A stretch of 26,932 bases of DNA from Rickettsiales bacterium. GTDB lineage: Bacteria; Pseudomonadota; Alphaproteobacteria; Rs-D84. The notes beneath the pieces were generated by a model. That model was not told the DNA's origin. It ran no database searches and worked only from the letters and a program-made list of their open reading frames with translations. Below are positions 15,370-22,134 of this stretch, in pieces. A program made the position numbers and the translations under genes. The DNA is taken from positions 1-26,932 of the forward strand of contig JAISGC010000010.1 in the NCBI GenBank assembly GCA_031263295.1. The letters run 5' to 3'. Within the stretch, counting starts at the first letter, position 1. Every line of letters begins with the position of its first letter.

Positions 15370-16284
15370 TTATTTTTTTCTAAAAAGCAAAACCATCCCG
15401 ACAACAATCATCGCGACGGAAAGCAATGCGCCCATGGTAATCCAGTCGGTGCCGAACAGAAATCCGAGCTGCGCGTCGGGCTCCCTGAACTGCTCGCAGA
15501 AAATCCGAAACACCGCGTATAAAATCATGGCCGCGCCCGCAAGCGCGCCCGGTCGTTCGCGCAATTTCGTCCGCCACAAGCACAGCATTATTATAAAGAG
15601 AAGGATGCCTTCGAGACCGGCCTCGTAAAGCGGGCTCGGGTGCCGCGGCGTCTGGTCGGCCGCGCCCGCAAATACTACGCCCCACGCGCGCGTCGTCGCG
15701 CGGCCCATGACCTCCATGTTTATAAAGTTCGCGATGCGCCCGAAGAACAGGCCGATGGGCGCGGCGACGGCCAGAGTATCGAGAATGTGCAATGAGCAAT
15801 GAGCAATGAGCAATGACCGCCCGCGGGAACCCATTGCGCATTGCTCATTGCTCATTGCTAATTTTTGCTGTTTCCGAGCAAAAAGAGACACCGCGACGAT
15901 GACGCCGATAAGGCCGCCGTGAAAGCTCATTCCGCCGTGCCAGACCATCGGAATCTCCCACGGGTAATGCAGAAAAAACGGCAGGTTGTAAAACAAGACA
16001 TAGCCCAATCGCCCGCCGATTATCACGCCGAGGATAAGGGCGGCGAATAGGTCGTCGTAGTATTTTTTGTTAGGACTAGGATCAGGACTAGGACTAGGGG
16101 TGACTTGTTGTCGCGTTGCAGCGTTATCACGAGCCGCGCCTAGTCCTAGTCCTGATCCTAGTCCTAGTTTTCTAACAATCCAAAACCCGACGACGAACGC
16201 CGCGATGTAGGCCAGAGCATACCAGCGAATCTGAAATCCGAAGATGTCCAGCGCGACCGGCGAGATTGGGTTTATGAGAATCAT
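15370..16284 (-). CDS. lgt: Prolipoprotein diacylglyceryl transferase
   Basis: The 304-residue membrane enzyme transfers diacylglycerol from phosphatidylglycerol to the lipobox cysteine of prolipoproteins. Conserved blocks are GGRLGYVLFYN (90-100), MVWHGGMSFHGGLIGV (113-128), the signature GRIANFINMEVMGR (182-195), HPSPLYEAGLEG (215-226) and FREPDAQLGFLFG. All signature residues appear intact. The protein is about 30 residues longer than usual because two inverted repeats are translated in frame: residues about 40-72 between the first and second membrane helices, and residues 143-166 between later helices. Both correspond to loops that are variable in E. coli Lgt. Confidence 0.96.
   Translation of the reverse strand: MILINPISPVALDIFGFQIRWYALAYIAAFVVGFWIVRKLGLGSGLGLGAARDNAATRQQVTPSPSPDPSPNKKYYDDLFAALILGVIIGGRLGYVLFYNLPFFLHYPWEIPMVWHGGMSFHGGLIGVIVAVSLFARKQQKLAMSNEQCAMGSRGRSLLIAHCSLHILDTLAVAAPIGLFFGRIANFINMEVMGRATTRAWGVVFAGAADQTPRHPSPLYEAGLEGILLFIIMLCLWRTKLRERPGALAGAAMILYAVFRIFCEQFREPDAQLGFLFGTDWITMGALLSVAMIVVGMVLLFRKK
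15789..15858. repeat. Inverted repeat inside lgt (AATGAGC units)
   Basis: The left arm 15789-15815 consists of four AATGAGC-type units; the right arm 15832-15858 is its inverse, 26 of 27 pairs. The 16-nt loop contains CCCGCGGG. On the coding strand it adds residues 143-166 of Lgt (AMSNEQCAMGS...LIAHCSLHI) with no frameshift or stop. Confidence 0.92.
16071..16166. repeat. Inverted repeat inside lgt (AGGACT units)
   Basis: The arms 16071-16098 and 16139-16166 form a perfect 28-bp inverted repeat of AGGACTAGG/ATCAGG units around a 40-nt loop. The coding strand reads it as residues about 40-72 of Lgt, Gly/Leu-rich from one arm (LGSGLGLGA) and Ser/Pro-rich from the other (TPSPSPDPSP). The total is 96 bases, a multiple of three. 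The same unit type makes up the arms of the repeat at 50-179. Confidence 0.93.
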
Positions 16285-16285
16285 C

Positions 16286-16315
16286 TTGCGTTTCCTTTCG
16301 TTTCTGCTATATTAT
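16286..16315 (+). promoter_or_regulatory. Possible promoter for the Bax-inhibitor gene
   Basis: TTGCGT at 16286-16291 and TATTAT at 16310-16315 are separated by 18 bases; the ATG follows at 16335 after AAAGGA. The region lies in the 50-base gap between divergent lgt and this gene. Confidence 0.35.
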
Positions 16316-16334
16316 AGGACACAAAGGATAAGCT

Positions 16335-16997
16335 ATGCAACAATTTCTGCGGCGCGTTTTCGCGTTTATGTTCGGGGCGGTCGGATTGTCCGCGATAACT
16401 TCTTACGCGACTCTGCGGTGGGGCCTGGACCTGGTCTTCACGGCCAAGGGCCTGTCGCCTTTCTTTTACATCGCGATGTTCGGCGGGCTCGGCCTGTCCC
16501 TGTTCGCGCAGGCGCGCGCGTTCAAGATGGAGCCGTCGTCCGGCGCGCTGATGCTCGGCATTTATTCCGTTCTGATGGGATTCGTTATGACGCCCCTGAT
16601 TGCGGTCGCCGCCGCCGTCAATCCAGTTTCGATTATTCAGGCCTTTGGAATCGCCGCGATTATGTTCGCCTGTATGGCCTTGTTCGGATATAAAACTATG
16701 AAGGACCTCTCTTTTATGGGCACATTTTTGTTCATAGGAATGATTGGACTTATCATAGCCGGAATCGTGTCTATGATCTGGCCGCTCGGCGGAACGGGCA
16801 ATATTATCGTGTCGTCGATCGGCGTTCTGGTGTTCGCGTTGTTCACGGCCTACGATATGCAGTTTCTTAAAAACGCGTTCGGAAACGCATCGAAAAATCA
16901 GCAGGGACAGCTGGCCGTTCTTGGGGCGCTGCACCTCTATATTTCGTTCGTCGCGATGTTCGAATATATTCTTTCATTGTTAAACAGCAGGAGATAA
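16335..16997 (+). CDS. Bax inhibitor-1 / YbhL-YccA family membrane protein
   Basis: This 220-residue protein has about seven hydrophobic helices and the family's C-terminal landmarks: FTAYDMQFLK and the helix GALHLYISFVAMFEYILSLL. The family forms pH-sensitive calcium-leak channels or FtsH-interacting proteins in other bacteria; the function here is unknown. AAAGGA lies upstream of the ATG. Its stop is two bases before the ferredoxin start, and the ferredoxin ribosome-binding site AGGAG lies inside its last codons, so the two are coupled. Confidence 0.9.
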   Translation: MQQFLRRVFAFMFGAVGLSAITSYATLRWGLDLVFTAKGLSPFFYIAMFGGLGLSLFAQARAFKMEPSSGALMLGIYSVLMGFVMTPLIAVAAAVNPVSIIQAFGIAAIMFACMALFGYKTMKDLSFMGTFLFIGMIGLIIAGIVSMIWPLGGTGNIIVSSIGVLVFALFTAYDMQFLKNAFGNASKNQQGQLAVLGALHLYISFVAMFEYILSLLNSRR

Positions 16998-16999
16998 TT

Positions 17000-17182
17000 A
17001 TGGCATACAAGGTAAATGAAGCGCTTTGCGTTGGCTGCGGGATGTGCGCGTCGGGCGTCTGTCCGGTCGGCGCCGTCGCACTGAACGAAAATCACAAGTC
17101 CCATATCGACCCGGCAAAGTGCGTATCGTGCGGCAGCTGCGCGGGCGTCTGCCCCGTCTGCGCGATTGCGAAAGATGAATAG
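17000..17182 (+). CDS. 2[4Fe-4S] ferredoxin-like protein
   Basis: The 60-residue protein has two cysteine clusters: C10-C13-C16-C21 followed by Pro, and C41-C44-C47-C51 followed by Pro. The second has the standard CX2CX2CX3CP spacing. The first has CX2CX2CX4CP, one residue longer, which can change cluster properties. It would carry low-potential electrons in the cytoplasm; the partner is not evident. AGGAG lies seven bases before the ATG, inside the upstream gene. Its end overlaps the start of the next gene. Confidence 0.92.
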   Translation: MAYKVNEALCVGCGMCASGVCPVGAVALNENHKSHIDPAKCVSCGSCAGVCPVCAIAKDE

Positions 17183-17714
17183 CCCCATTCATATTACGGA
17201 CGACGAAGCCGCGCGGTTCCGCGCGCGGACGGCCGCGCATATCGCGTCGGTGAATTATTTCGCGAATCTTATCGGCCTGTCGTTTCCGGATCACGACGCC
17301 TCCAAGTTCAAGGAGCCCGAGCACGACGCCTATGTCGTCTATTCGCGGAGATTCGGCGACAATCCGATTCCGCCGACCGAAGCCGAGGCCGCGGCCGCCC
17401 GCGCCGCAAAAAGGCATCACTGGACGACCAATCCGCATCACGCACAATTCTATGCGGATGTTTCCGAAATGCCCGAGATTCGTATGATTGAAATGGCGTG
17501 CGATTTGTCCGCCGTGAACAAAGAGGCGAATATGAAGCGATACGGCGGGAAGGGCGACGAATACTCGTCGGCGACGGATTATTTGGAGCGCGTGAGTTTC
17601 CGCGATTTCGCGTTCACAATCGTGCAGGCCGATTTTCTGCGTATGACCGCGGCCAGATTGGAGCGCTTGTTCCGCGCCGCCGATTTCGCGAAAATCTGGC
17701 GCGGCCAGAGATAA
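17175..17714 (+). CDS. DUF5662-like protein
   Basis: The 179-residue protein has histidine-rich motifs (HIASVNYFANLIG, HDASKFKEPEHDAY, HHWTTNPHH, then MIEMACDLSAV) that match the pattern of the DUF5662 family, a helical, likely metal-binding group of unknown activity. ATG at 17175 overlaps the ferredoxin stop (ATGAATAG), so translational coupling is likely; a TTG at 17166 is an alternative start. No separate ribosome-binding site is evident. Confidence 0.75.
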   Translation: MNSPIHITDDEAARFRARTAAHIASVNYFANLIGLSFPDHDASKFKEPEHDAYVVYSRRFGDNPIPPTEAEAAAARAAKRHHWTTNPHHAQFYADVSEMPEIRMIEMACDLSAVNKEANMKRYGGKGDEYSSATDYLERVSFRDFAFTIVQADFLRMTAARLERLFRAADFAKIWRGQR

Positions 17715-17730
17715 AGATACTGCCTGGTGG

Positions 17731-17798
17731 GGCGAGTTTTGATAAAACTCGCCGATTGCAAATTGAAGAGGGCGATGAGCCCTCTGATAATTTGCAAT
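17731..17798. terminator. Double hairpin between convergent genes
   Basis: GGCGAGTTTT at 17731-17740 pairs with AAAACTCGCC at 17744-17753 (10 bp, 3-nt loop). ATTGCAAATT at 17755-17764 pairs with AATTTGCAAT at 17789-17798, enclosing AGAGGGC-GATGA-GCCCTCT. The 90-base gap separates convergent genes ending at 17714 and 17803, so a bidirectional terminator is likely. The outer second stem recalls the E-type repeat units. Confidence 0.6.
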
Positions 17799-17802
17799 TA
17801 AA

Positions 17803-18135
17803 TTATGATTTCTTTTTGCGCGGTTTGGGCAGCGGCAAAATCCGCGCGAGCAATCGCATCATCTCTACCGCGGCGTCCGCGTTTTCAATATCCAGAATAT
17901 AATGCTCTTTCGCGCCTTTATACGGCACGCCCTTTTCCGGCGACGCGCCGAGCCGCGCGAAAAGCTCGGTCGTCTCCGGCAGGATTTTCACAAACGGAGT
18001 ATTGTCGCAGACCAAGAGCGCGGGCTTTGCATCGCAATAAATCATAAAATCCCCGAACATTTTTCGGGCCGATATATCGCCGGCCGCCGCGACCTGTTCG
18101 ACGGCGAAATCTATGAAGTCCTTGTCGCTGGCCAT
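17803..18135 (-). CDS. TfoX N-terminal domain protein
   Basis: The 110-residue protein (MASDKDFIDFAVEQVAAAG, SARKMFGDFMIYCDAKPALLVCDN) matches the stand-alone TfoX-N fold by length and by the RKMFGxxxIY motif. The family is small and mostly uncharacterised outside competence regulators. ATG at 18135 overlaps the TGA of the preceding gene as TGATG, a classic coupling arrangement; GTG at 18138 is an alternative. The C-terminal tail is basic and Pro-rich (LPKPRKKKS). Confidence 0.85.
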   Translation of the reverse strand: MASDKDFIDFAVEQVAAAGDISARKMFGDFMIYCDAKPALLVCDNTPFVKILPETTELFARLGASPEKGVPYKGAKEHYILDIENADAAVEMMRLLARILPLPKPRKKKS

Positions 18136-18557
18136 CACGCGGCCTCCGGCGTCAGGATGTGCCAGGTGATTCCGAACTTGTCCGAAACCATCGCGTAATA
18201 TTGGCTGAAAAATGTTTTCTGCGGCGACATAATTGTCGCGCCCCCGTCGCCGAGTTCGCGCGCAAGGCGGTCTATTTCCGCATGGTCCGCGACCGAAATC
18301 ACCGGCGTTATGTTATCGCCAGTCTTCGCCGGAAAATCCGACGACATATCCATAAACATAATTTTCTTGTCCGCGATTTTCACCGATGCATACATCAGGC
18401 GGCCGCGCTCGGATTCCTTTATCGGATATTTCGGGTCGGCCGGGGCGTCTCCGAACAGCATCACATTTTCGACCGAAGAATGAAAAACGCCCGCGTAAAA
18501 ATCCGCCGCGGCCCGCGCCTTGCCGTCGTTGAAGTTCAGAAATAACTCGAATGTCAT
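18135..18557 (-). CDS. VOC/PhnB-like (glyoxalase fold) protein
   Basis: The 140-residue protein starts MTFELFLNFNDGKARAAADFY and ends KFGITWHILTPEA, the usual PhnB-like ends, with GRLMYASVKIADKKIMFMDM in the middle. VOC proteins use paired beta-alpha-beta-beta-beta units, often with a metal. The specific substrate is unknown. Start 18557 was chosen because AAAGGA precedes it; an open frame upstream to 18608 has no such site. The downstream TfoX gene is coupled to it, a pairing compatible with a small accessory operon. Confidence 0.88.
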   Translation of the reverse strand: MTFELFLNFNDGKARAAADFYAGVFHSSVENVMLFGDAPADPKYPIKESERGRLMYASVKIADKKIMFMDMSSDFPAKTGDNITPVISVADHAEIDRLARELGDGGATIMSPQKTFFSQYYAMVSDKFGITWHILTPEAA

Positions 18558-18629
18558 AATCGTTCCTTTTTGTCTTGCCCGCGCATCATACCACCGCCGC
18601 GCGCGCATCGCAAGCGCGGGCCGCTATTT

Positions 18630-18866
18630 CTACGGCAAGAGTTTTTCCCGCACGGCGTCGTGGATTTTTTCGTATAGGCCATCGGGGTCATTTTCGCCCG
18701 CGGCGACCCAGGCCCCGCACACCCTGACATAGGCCGCCGCGACCTCGCGGTTGTCGAACCGCGCGCTCATTATCTCGTCCGCGACGATATTGGAATAATA
18801 AATCAGCGCAAGACTGGCGAATGAGTCGATTGCGTTTTCAAGTTTGTCGATTTTAGTTGGGCGCAT
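18630..18866 (-). CDS. Small helical hypothetical protein
   Basis: The 78-residue protein MRPTKIDKLENAIDSFASLA... is mostly helical and ends DGLYEKIHDAVREKLLP. I recognise no family. ATG at 18866 has AAAAGG eight bases upstream, but that site is buried in a perfect 8-bp hairpin. An open frame continues upstream to 19007 but has no well-placed ribosome-binding site and would translate structured DNA, so the shorter start is preferred. Confidence 0.65.
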   Translation of the reverse strand: MRPTKIDKLENAIDSFASLALIYYSNIVADEIMSARFDNREVAAAYVRVCGAWVAAGENDPDGLYEKIHDAVREKLLP

Positions 18867-18874
18867 TTTGCCGA

Positions 18875-18896
18875 CCTTTTGGTTAAATCCAAAAGG
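18875..18896 (-). promoter_or_regulatory. Hairpin covering the ribosome-binding site of the 18866 gene
   Basis: On the coding strand CCTTTTGG pairs with CCAAAAGG across the loop ATTTAA. The downstream arm contains the Shine-Dalgarno-like AAAAGG, so the site is masked when the stem forms. The four U of one arm pairing into the ribosome site recalls fourU-type RNA thermometers, though there the U pair with AGGA. The longer leader (18897-19050) also has weaker stems such as GGCGGGA...TCCCGCC. Confidence 0.5.
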
Positions 18897-19054
18897 CGGC
18901 GGGACCCCGAAAAGTATCGTAGTAGAAACGACAGCGCTGCCTTCAATATATAACGGCGCGATCCCGCCGATATTGGCAGGATGCTGTTTATGCGCGCATC
19001 TGCGCATCTACTTACGAGTTTTTCGGTCCTCGTGCTCCTTTCGGATACAGGGCG

Positions 19055-19082
19055 ATTATAGCATCAAAACCGGCCCGGGCAA
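19055..19082 (-). promoter_or_regulatory. Promoter for the minus-strand leader and small protein gene
   Basis: On the minus strand TTGCCC (19082-19077) and a perfect TATAAT (19060-19055) are spaced by 16 bases. Transcription would start near 19048, giving a leader of about 180 bases before the start codon at 18866. This largely explains the 350-base gap 18867-19218, in which I see no gene. Confidence 0.55.
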
Positions 19083-19180
19083 ATAAAAATCGGAAATAAT
19101 CTGTGGCGAGTTCTTGTGAACGATTTATGAACCGGGTGCGCGCGACCGCGTGGAACGGCGTTGATTTTTGGAAAATGCGC

Positions 19181-19210
19181 TTGCGCCAAAGTCGCGAAAA
19201 AGATTATAGT
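19181..19210 (+). promoter_or_regulatory. Promoter immediately upstream of the HD gene
   Basis: TTGCGC at 19181-19186 and TATAGT at 19205-19210 are spaced by 18 bases. Expected transcription starts near 19217 and the ATG is at 19219. No Shine-Dalgarno motif lies between them, so the message would be leaderless or nearly so. Confidence 0.5.
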
Positions 19211-19218
19211 TCCATTCT

Positions 19219-19845
19219 ATGGAAGCAGAGGCAAAGCAGATTTACGATTTTATGGGCGTGGTCGAAAGGCTGGCTCTGGTGCCGCGCGATCTGGTGCGCG
19301 GGGACGGCCGGAACGATTCCGACACGGACCACATAACCAAGCTTTGCTTTTTGCTGATGATGATTCTGCCCTATATAAAGCAGCCGGTCGACGCCGGGCG
19401 CGTGCTGGAAATGGCGCTCGCGCACGATCTTGTCGAGGCCGAGGTCGGCGACACGCCGCGTCTGCAATCGGAAAATCAGGCGGAGGTGAAGGCGCGCAAA
19501 AAAGAGCTGGAACTTTCGGCTATTGAAAAATACCGCGATATGCTGCCCCGGCCGATAGGGAAAAAAATATACGATCTTTTTATGGAATACGAGGCGCGCG
19601 AAACTTTGGAGGCCAAGCTGGTCAAGGCGATGGACAGGTTCGAGGGCGATATGCAGGCATTAAAGGAAAACAAGGGGCTGCGCTTTTATCAAAACGGGCG
19701 GCACGAGTTCATTCTGAATTACCTGCGCGAGGATTTGGCGAAGGCCGAGGCCGCGGGCGAGCCGATGCTGGCCGCTTTGCAGCGGGTGCAGCTCGAACTG
19801 GCCGAGAAGAACATCGGCGGGTTCAAGGACCAGGGACTGATATAG
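19219..19845 (+). CDS. HD-domain phosphohydrolase (YfbR/HD_3-like)
   Basis: The 208-residue protein carries the HD metal-binding residues: H38 in SDTDHITKLC, H69-D70 in ALAHDLVEAEVGD, and D139 in KAMDRFEGDM. The pattern fits the HD_3 group that includes the 5'-deoxynucleotidase YfbR, which removes phosphate from deoxynucleoside monophosphates; substrate identity here is inferred. It lacks a ribosome-binding site, and a promoter lies directly upstream. The tRNA-Arg gene follows on the same strand after its own promoter. Confidence 0.85.
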   Translation: MEAEAKQIYDFMGVVERLALVPRDLVRGDGRNDSDTDHITKLCFLLMMILPYIKQPVDAGRVLEMALAHDLVEAEVGDTPRLQSENQAEVKARKKELELSAIEKYRDMLPRPIGKKIYDLFMEYEARETLEAKLVKAMDRFEGDMQALKENKGLRFYQNGRHEFILNYLREDLAKAEAAGEPMLAALQRVQLELAEKNIGGFKDQGLI

Positions 19846-19875
19846 TCCGGGTCCGCGGGCTCGGCGCGAAATCCA

Positions 19876-19903
19876 TTGATTTTTGCCATATTTGCGGTAA
19901 AAT
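19876..19903 (+). promoter_or_regulatory. Promoter of tRNA-Arg
   Basis: TTGATT at 19876-19881 and TAAAAT at 19898-19903 are spaced by 16 bases and end nine bases before the mature tRNA 5' end. Confidence 0.55.
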
Positions 19904-19912
19904 GCGACGGCC

Positions 19913-19989
19913 GTGCCCGTAGCTCAGCTGGATAGAGCAACGGATTTCTAATCCGTCGGTCGTAGGTTCGAATCCCACCGGGCACACCA
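19913..19989 (+). tRNA. tRNA-Arg (anticodon TCT)
   Basis: The 7-bp acceptor stem GTGCCCG/CGGGCAC is perfect. The D arm (GCTC...GAGC), anticodon stem ACGGA/TCCGT with loop TTTCTAA (anticodon TCT at 19947-19949), and T loop TTCGAAT are standard. CCA is encoded at 19987-19989. The T stem GTAGG/CCCAC contains one A-C mismatch. It reads AGA codons. The KAP gene starts 28 bases downstream, so the tRNA 3' end may have served as an insertion point. Confidence 0.97.
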
Positions 19990-20016
19990 GAGATTTTAGA
20001 AAGCGAAAATAAAATC

Positions 20017-21603
20017 ATGATAAAAGATATTGCTAATATTTATAAATTATCTTCCGAGGAATTAGAAAAGAAAATCAAAAGACTTTGGTCCGATACTGCG
20101 CCTGAAATAAAAGATTTCGCAGAAAATCTAAGAAAGCTTATAAAAAAATATGACACCCCATATGTTCTTGGTCTTGACGGCGGATATGGCACCGGGAAAA
20201 CACATTTTGCAACTAGGTTCAGTAAGTTTTTAGATAAAGATACTAAAACTGTATATTTTAGTGTCTGGGAAAGCGATTATTTATCAGACCCGTTCATTGC
20301 ATTTGCAGAACAGATTGTGTGGCTCGCCAGAGATATGAAAGATAAGCAAAGCTTGTCGCAAAAAATAACCAAAAAACTAGCCCGAGCAACAACCATAAAA
20401 TCTGGCTTTAATCTTGGTATTTTTAACGATGTGATCACAAAATTAACCAAGGCAACAATACTGAAAGCTGGACTAAATCTTGGCATTGTTAGTATTGAAT
20501 CAGAAATCAAAGGCGAAAAGTTTATTAAAGATTTATTTCCTGAAAGTACCAGAATCGAACAGTTTCAAGATATGAAAGATACCTTGGCAGAATTCATTTC
20601 AACTCTACCTAGTAATAAATTGGTGTTTATAGTAGATGAATTAGACAGATGCCGTCCAGATTATGCCGTAAAAGTTTTGGAGACAATAAAGCACTTTTTT
20701 GACATTGATGGTCTGATTGTAATCCTGCCTATAAATAGCGAGCGCTTAAAAATCTATATTGATGGATTTTATGGGATAAATGACAATAATACTGGCAGTA
20801 TTGCTGGAAAGGAAGATTATTTGCAAAAATTTTTTAATGAAATAACAAAAGTTCCATCGTTAAATTATGCAAAAATTTGTGAAGATAAAATAACACTTCA
20901 AGACTTTGCAAAAAATTTATCTGCATCTGATAATCGTTTTAATTCCATATCCGAATTAAAAAAATGGATTTCTCATTATGCCTCCAAGGCAGCATTGTCA
21001 TATAGGGAAACATTAGAAGTTATCAAGAAAGCAAAGATATTTTGTAATAGCTATAATGAGGAAATTCGTTGCCATTTACTTGCTAATAAACTTTGTAATC
21101 AGGTATGGACAAATCATAAAAATCGCCGTAATGAATTTAATGAAGTTCTTGACTTTGAGCTGGATTACATTTATGACGATAAATTGGGGCGTGGCAATAG
21201 TTCTAAAAAAGTTATATTGGCCTCTGATCGATTCAATAGCATATTTGATAATTTGAGAAACTTTCATAAGTTATATAAATTGAACAATATATGGCAAACG
21301 ATAGATACGCTGCTTATTCGAGGAAGTGTATATACATTCGATAAAATATATGAAGTCATACAGCGTATATTACCAGCATTTGATGATTTGACAGATAATG
21401 ATTATTCAGTTAGTGGTAATTACTATCCTTCAACAAATGCTAAACCAATAGTTGAGGATTTGCTGGTGGCATTAAATGAAAAAAAGCAAAAGCTTAAACA
21501 ATTTCAATATATACATGGCTCTGATGATAATGATGATGAACGACTAAAAGATTACATAGATAAAATTAAACATCCTACAAACTTATTTGCAAAAGATAAA
21601 TGA
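20017..21603 (+). CDS. KAP-family P-loop NTPase
   Basis: The 528-residue protein has Walker A GGYGTGKT at 55-62 and Walker B LVFIVDELDRCRPDY at 202-216. The DELDRC...DYAVKVLE pattern is diagnostic for the KAP group of STAND-related NTPases. Many KAP proteins carry membrane helices between Walker A and B; here that region instead contains a duplicated amphipathic segment (LARATTIKSGFNLGIF at 121-136 and LTKATILKAGLNLGIV at 143-158). The C-terminal half is helical without a recognised domain. The gene is strongly AT-rich and sits directly after a tRNA, which suggests horizontal acquisition. KAP proteins are suspected in defence or membrane signalling; the role here is inferred. The ribosome-binding site is weak. 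Confidence 0.88.
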   Translation: MIKDIANIYKLSSEELEKKIKRLWSDTAPEIKDFAENLRKLIKKYDTPYVLGLDGGYGTGKTHFATRFSKFLDKDTKTVYFSVWESDYLSDPFIAFAEQIVWLARDMKDKQSLSQKITKKLARATTIKSGFNLGIFNDVITKLTKATILKAGLNLGIVSIESEIKGEKFIKDLFPESTRIEQFQDMKDTLAEFISTLPSNKLVFIVDELDRCRPDYAVKVLETIKHFFDIDGLIVILPINSERLKIYIDGFYGINDNNTGSIAGKEDYLQKFFNEITKVPSLNYAKICEDKITLQDFAKNLSASDNRFNSISELKKWISHYASKAALSYRETLEVIKKAKIFCNSYNEEIRCHLLANKLCNQVWTNHKNRRNEFNEVLDFELDYIYDDKLGRGNSSKKVILASDRFNSIFDNLRNFHKLYKLNNIWQTIDTLLIRGSVYTFDKIYEVIQRILPAFDDLTDNDYSVSGNYYPSTNAKPIVEDLLVALNEKKQKLKQFQYIHGSDDNDDERLKDYIDKIKHPTNLFAKDK

Positions 21604-21691
21604 AACCCGCTTGATTTGGGAACTCATACCTGTTGGCGGGGGAGGGCGGGGGCGCTAGGATGGGCGCGGCGGCAATTATAAATGCCGCGAT

Positions 21692-21715
21692 TATAATGTG
21701 ATTATGAATAGGAGG
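21692..21715 (+). promoter_or_regulatory. Minus-10 box and strong RBS for the Cys-rich protein
   Basis: A perfect TATAAT at 21692-21697 (no good -35) is followed by AGGAGG at 21710-21715, five bases before the ATG at 21721. This is one of the strongest ribosome sites in the window. Confidence 0.4.
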
Positions 21716-21720
21716 CGCGG

Positions 21721-22122
21721 ATGGCGAGGAATTATCGAATAATCGAAACAATCGGCGCGGTCGGGCGGATGGTGTTTCTGGCCATCGTGTTTGCCGCCGG
21801 CTGGATCGTCGGCGCGCGGGCCATGGTCGCCGAGGACTATTCTTTTTACGGCGACTGCGGGCCGGACATTCTGAAATATTGCGACGACATAAACTATGAC
21901 CTAGGCGAGTGCATGATCGAGTATCAGGACTACCTGGCGCCGATTTGCGGCGACGCGGTTATCGAGTTCGACCGCATGCGGTGGGGCTGGGACCCGGAGG
22001 TTCGCGGGCGCTGGGACTATATGGGCAACGACGCGCGCGCCAAGTTCCGCCGCGACAATGTCGCGCAACTGCGTTCCGGCGGCGGCTTCCACGGCGGGTT
22101 TCGTTCCGGCGGGCGAAGATAA
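21721..22122 (+). CDS. Secreted Cys-rich-repeat protein
   Basis: The 133-residue protein has an N-terminal hydrophobic signal or anchor (about 14-34, GAVGRMVFLAIVFAAGWIVG). The mature part shows DCGPDILKYCDDINYDLGECMIEYQDYLAPICG: four cysteines in the spacing of the Cys-rich GLG1/FGFR-type repeat that many proteobacteria export as single-copy periplasmic proteins. The C-terminus is Gly/Arg/Phe-rich (LRSGGGFHGGFRSGGRR). Function is unknown. The downstream run of ten C (22124-22133) begins two bases after its stop codon. Confidence 0.7.
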   Translation: MARNYRIIETIGAVGRMVFLAIVFAAGWIVGARAMVAEDYSFYGDCGPDILKYCDDINYDLGECMIEYQDYLAPICGDAVIEFDRMRWGWDPEVRGRWDYMGNDARAKFRRDNVAQLRSGGGFHGGFRSGGRR

Positions 22123-22134
22123 GCCCCCCCCCCA

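Noticed and set aside
18867..19007. 47-residue N-terminal extension of the small protein
   Set aside because: The nearest good RBS is 27 bases from that ATG, and the stretch consists of structured leader sequence.
19719..20018. A 99-residue minus-strand reading frame over the tRNA gene
   Set aside because: It is the well-known spurious translation of a tRNA's opposite strand (GGIRTYDRRIRNPLLYPAELRA type); the tRNA explains it.
20017..21720. Integrative element with flanking att sites at tRNA-Arg
   Set aside because: I could not find a second copy of the tRNA 3' end after the KAP gene, and there is no integrase in the window.
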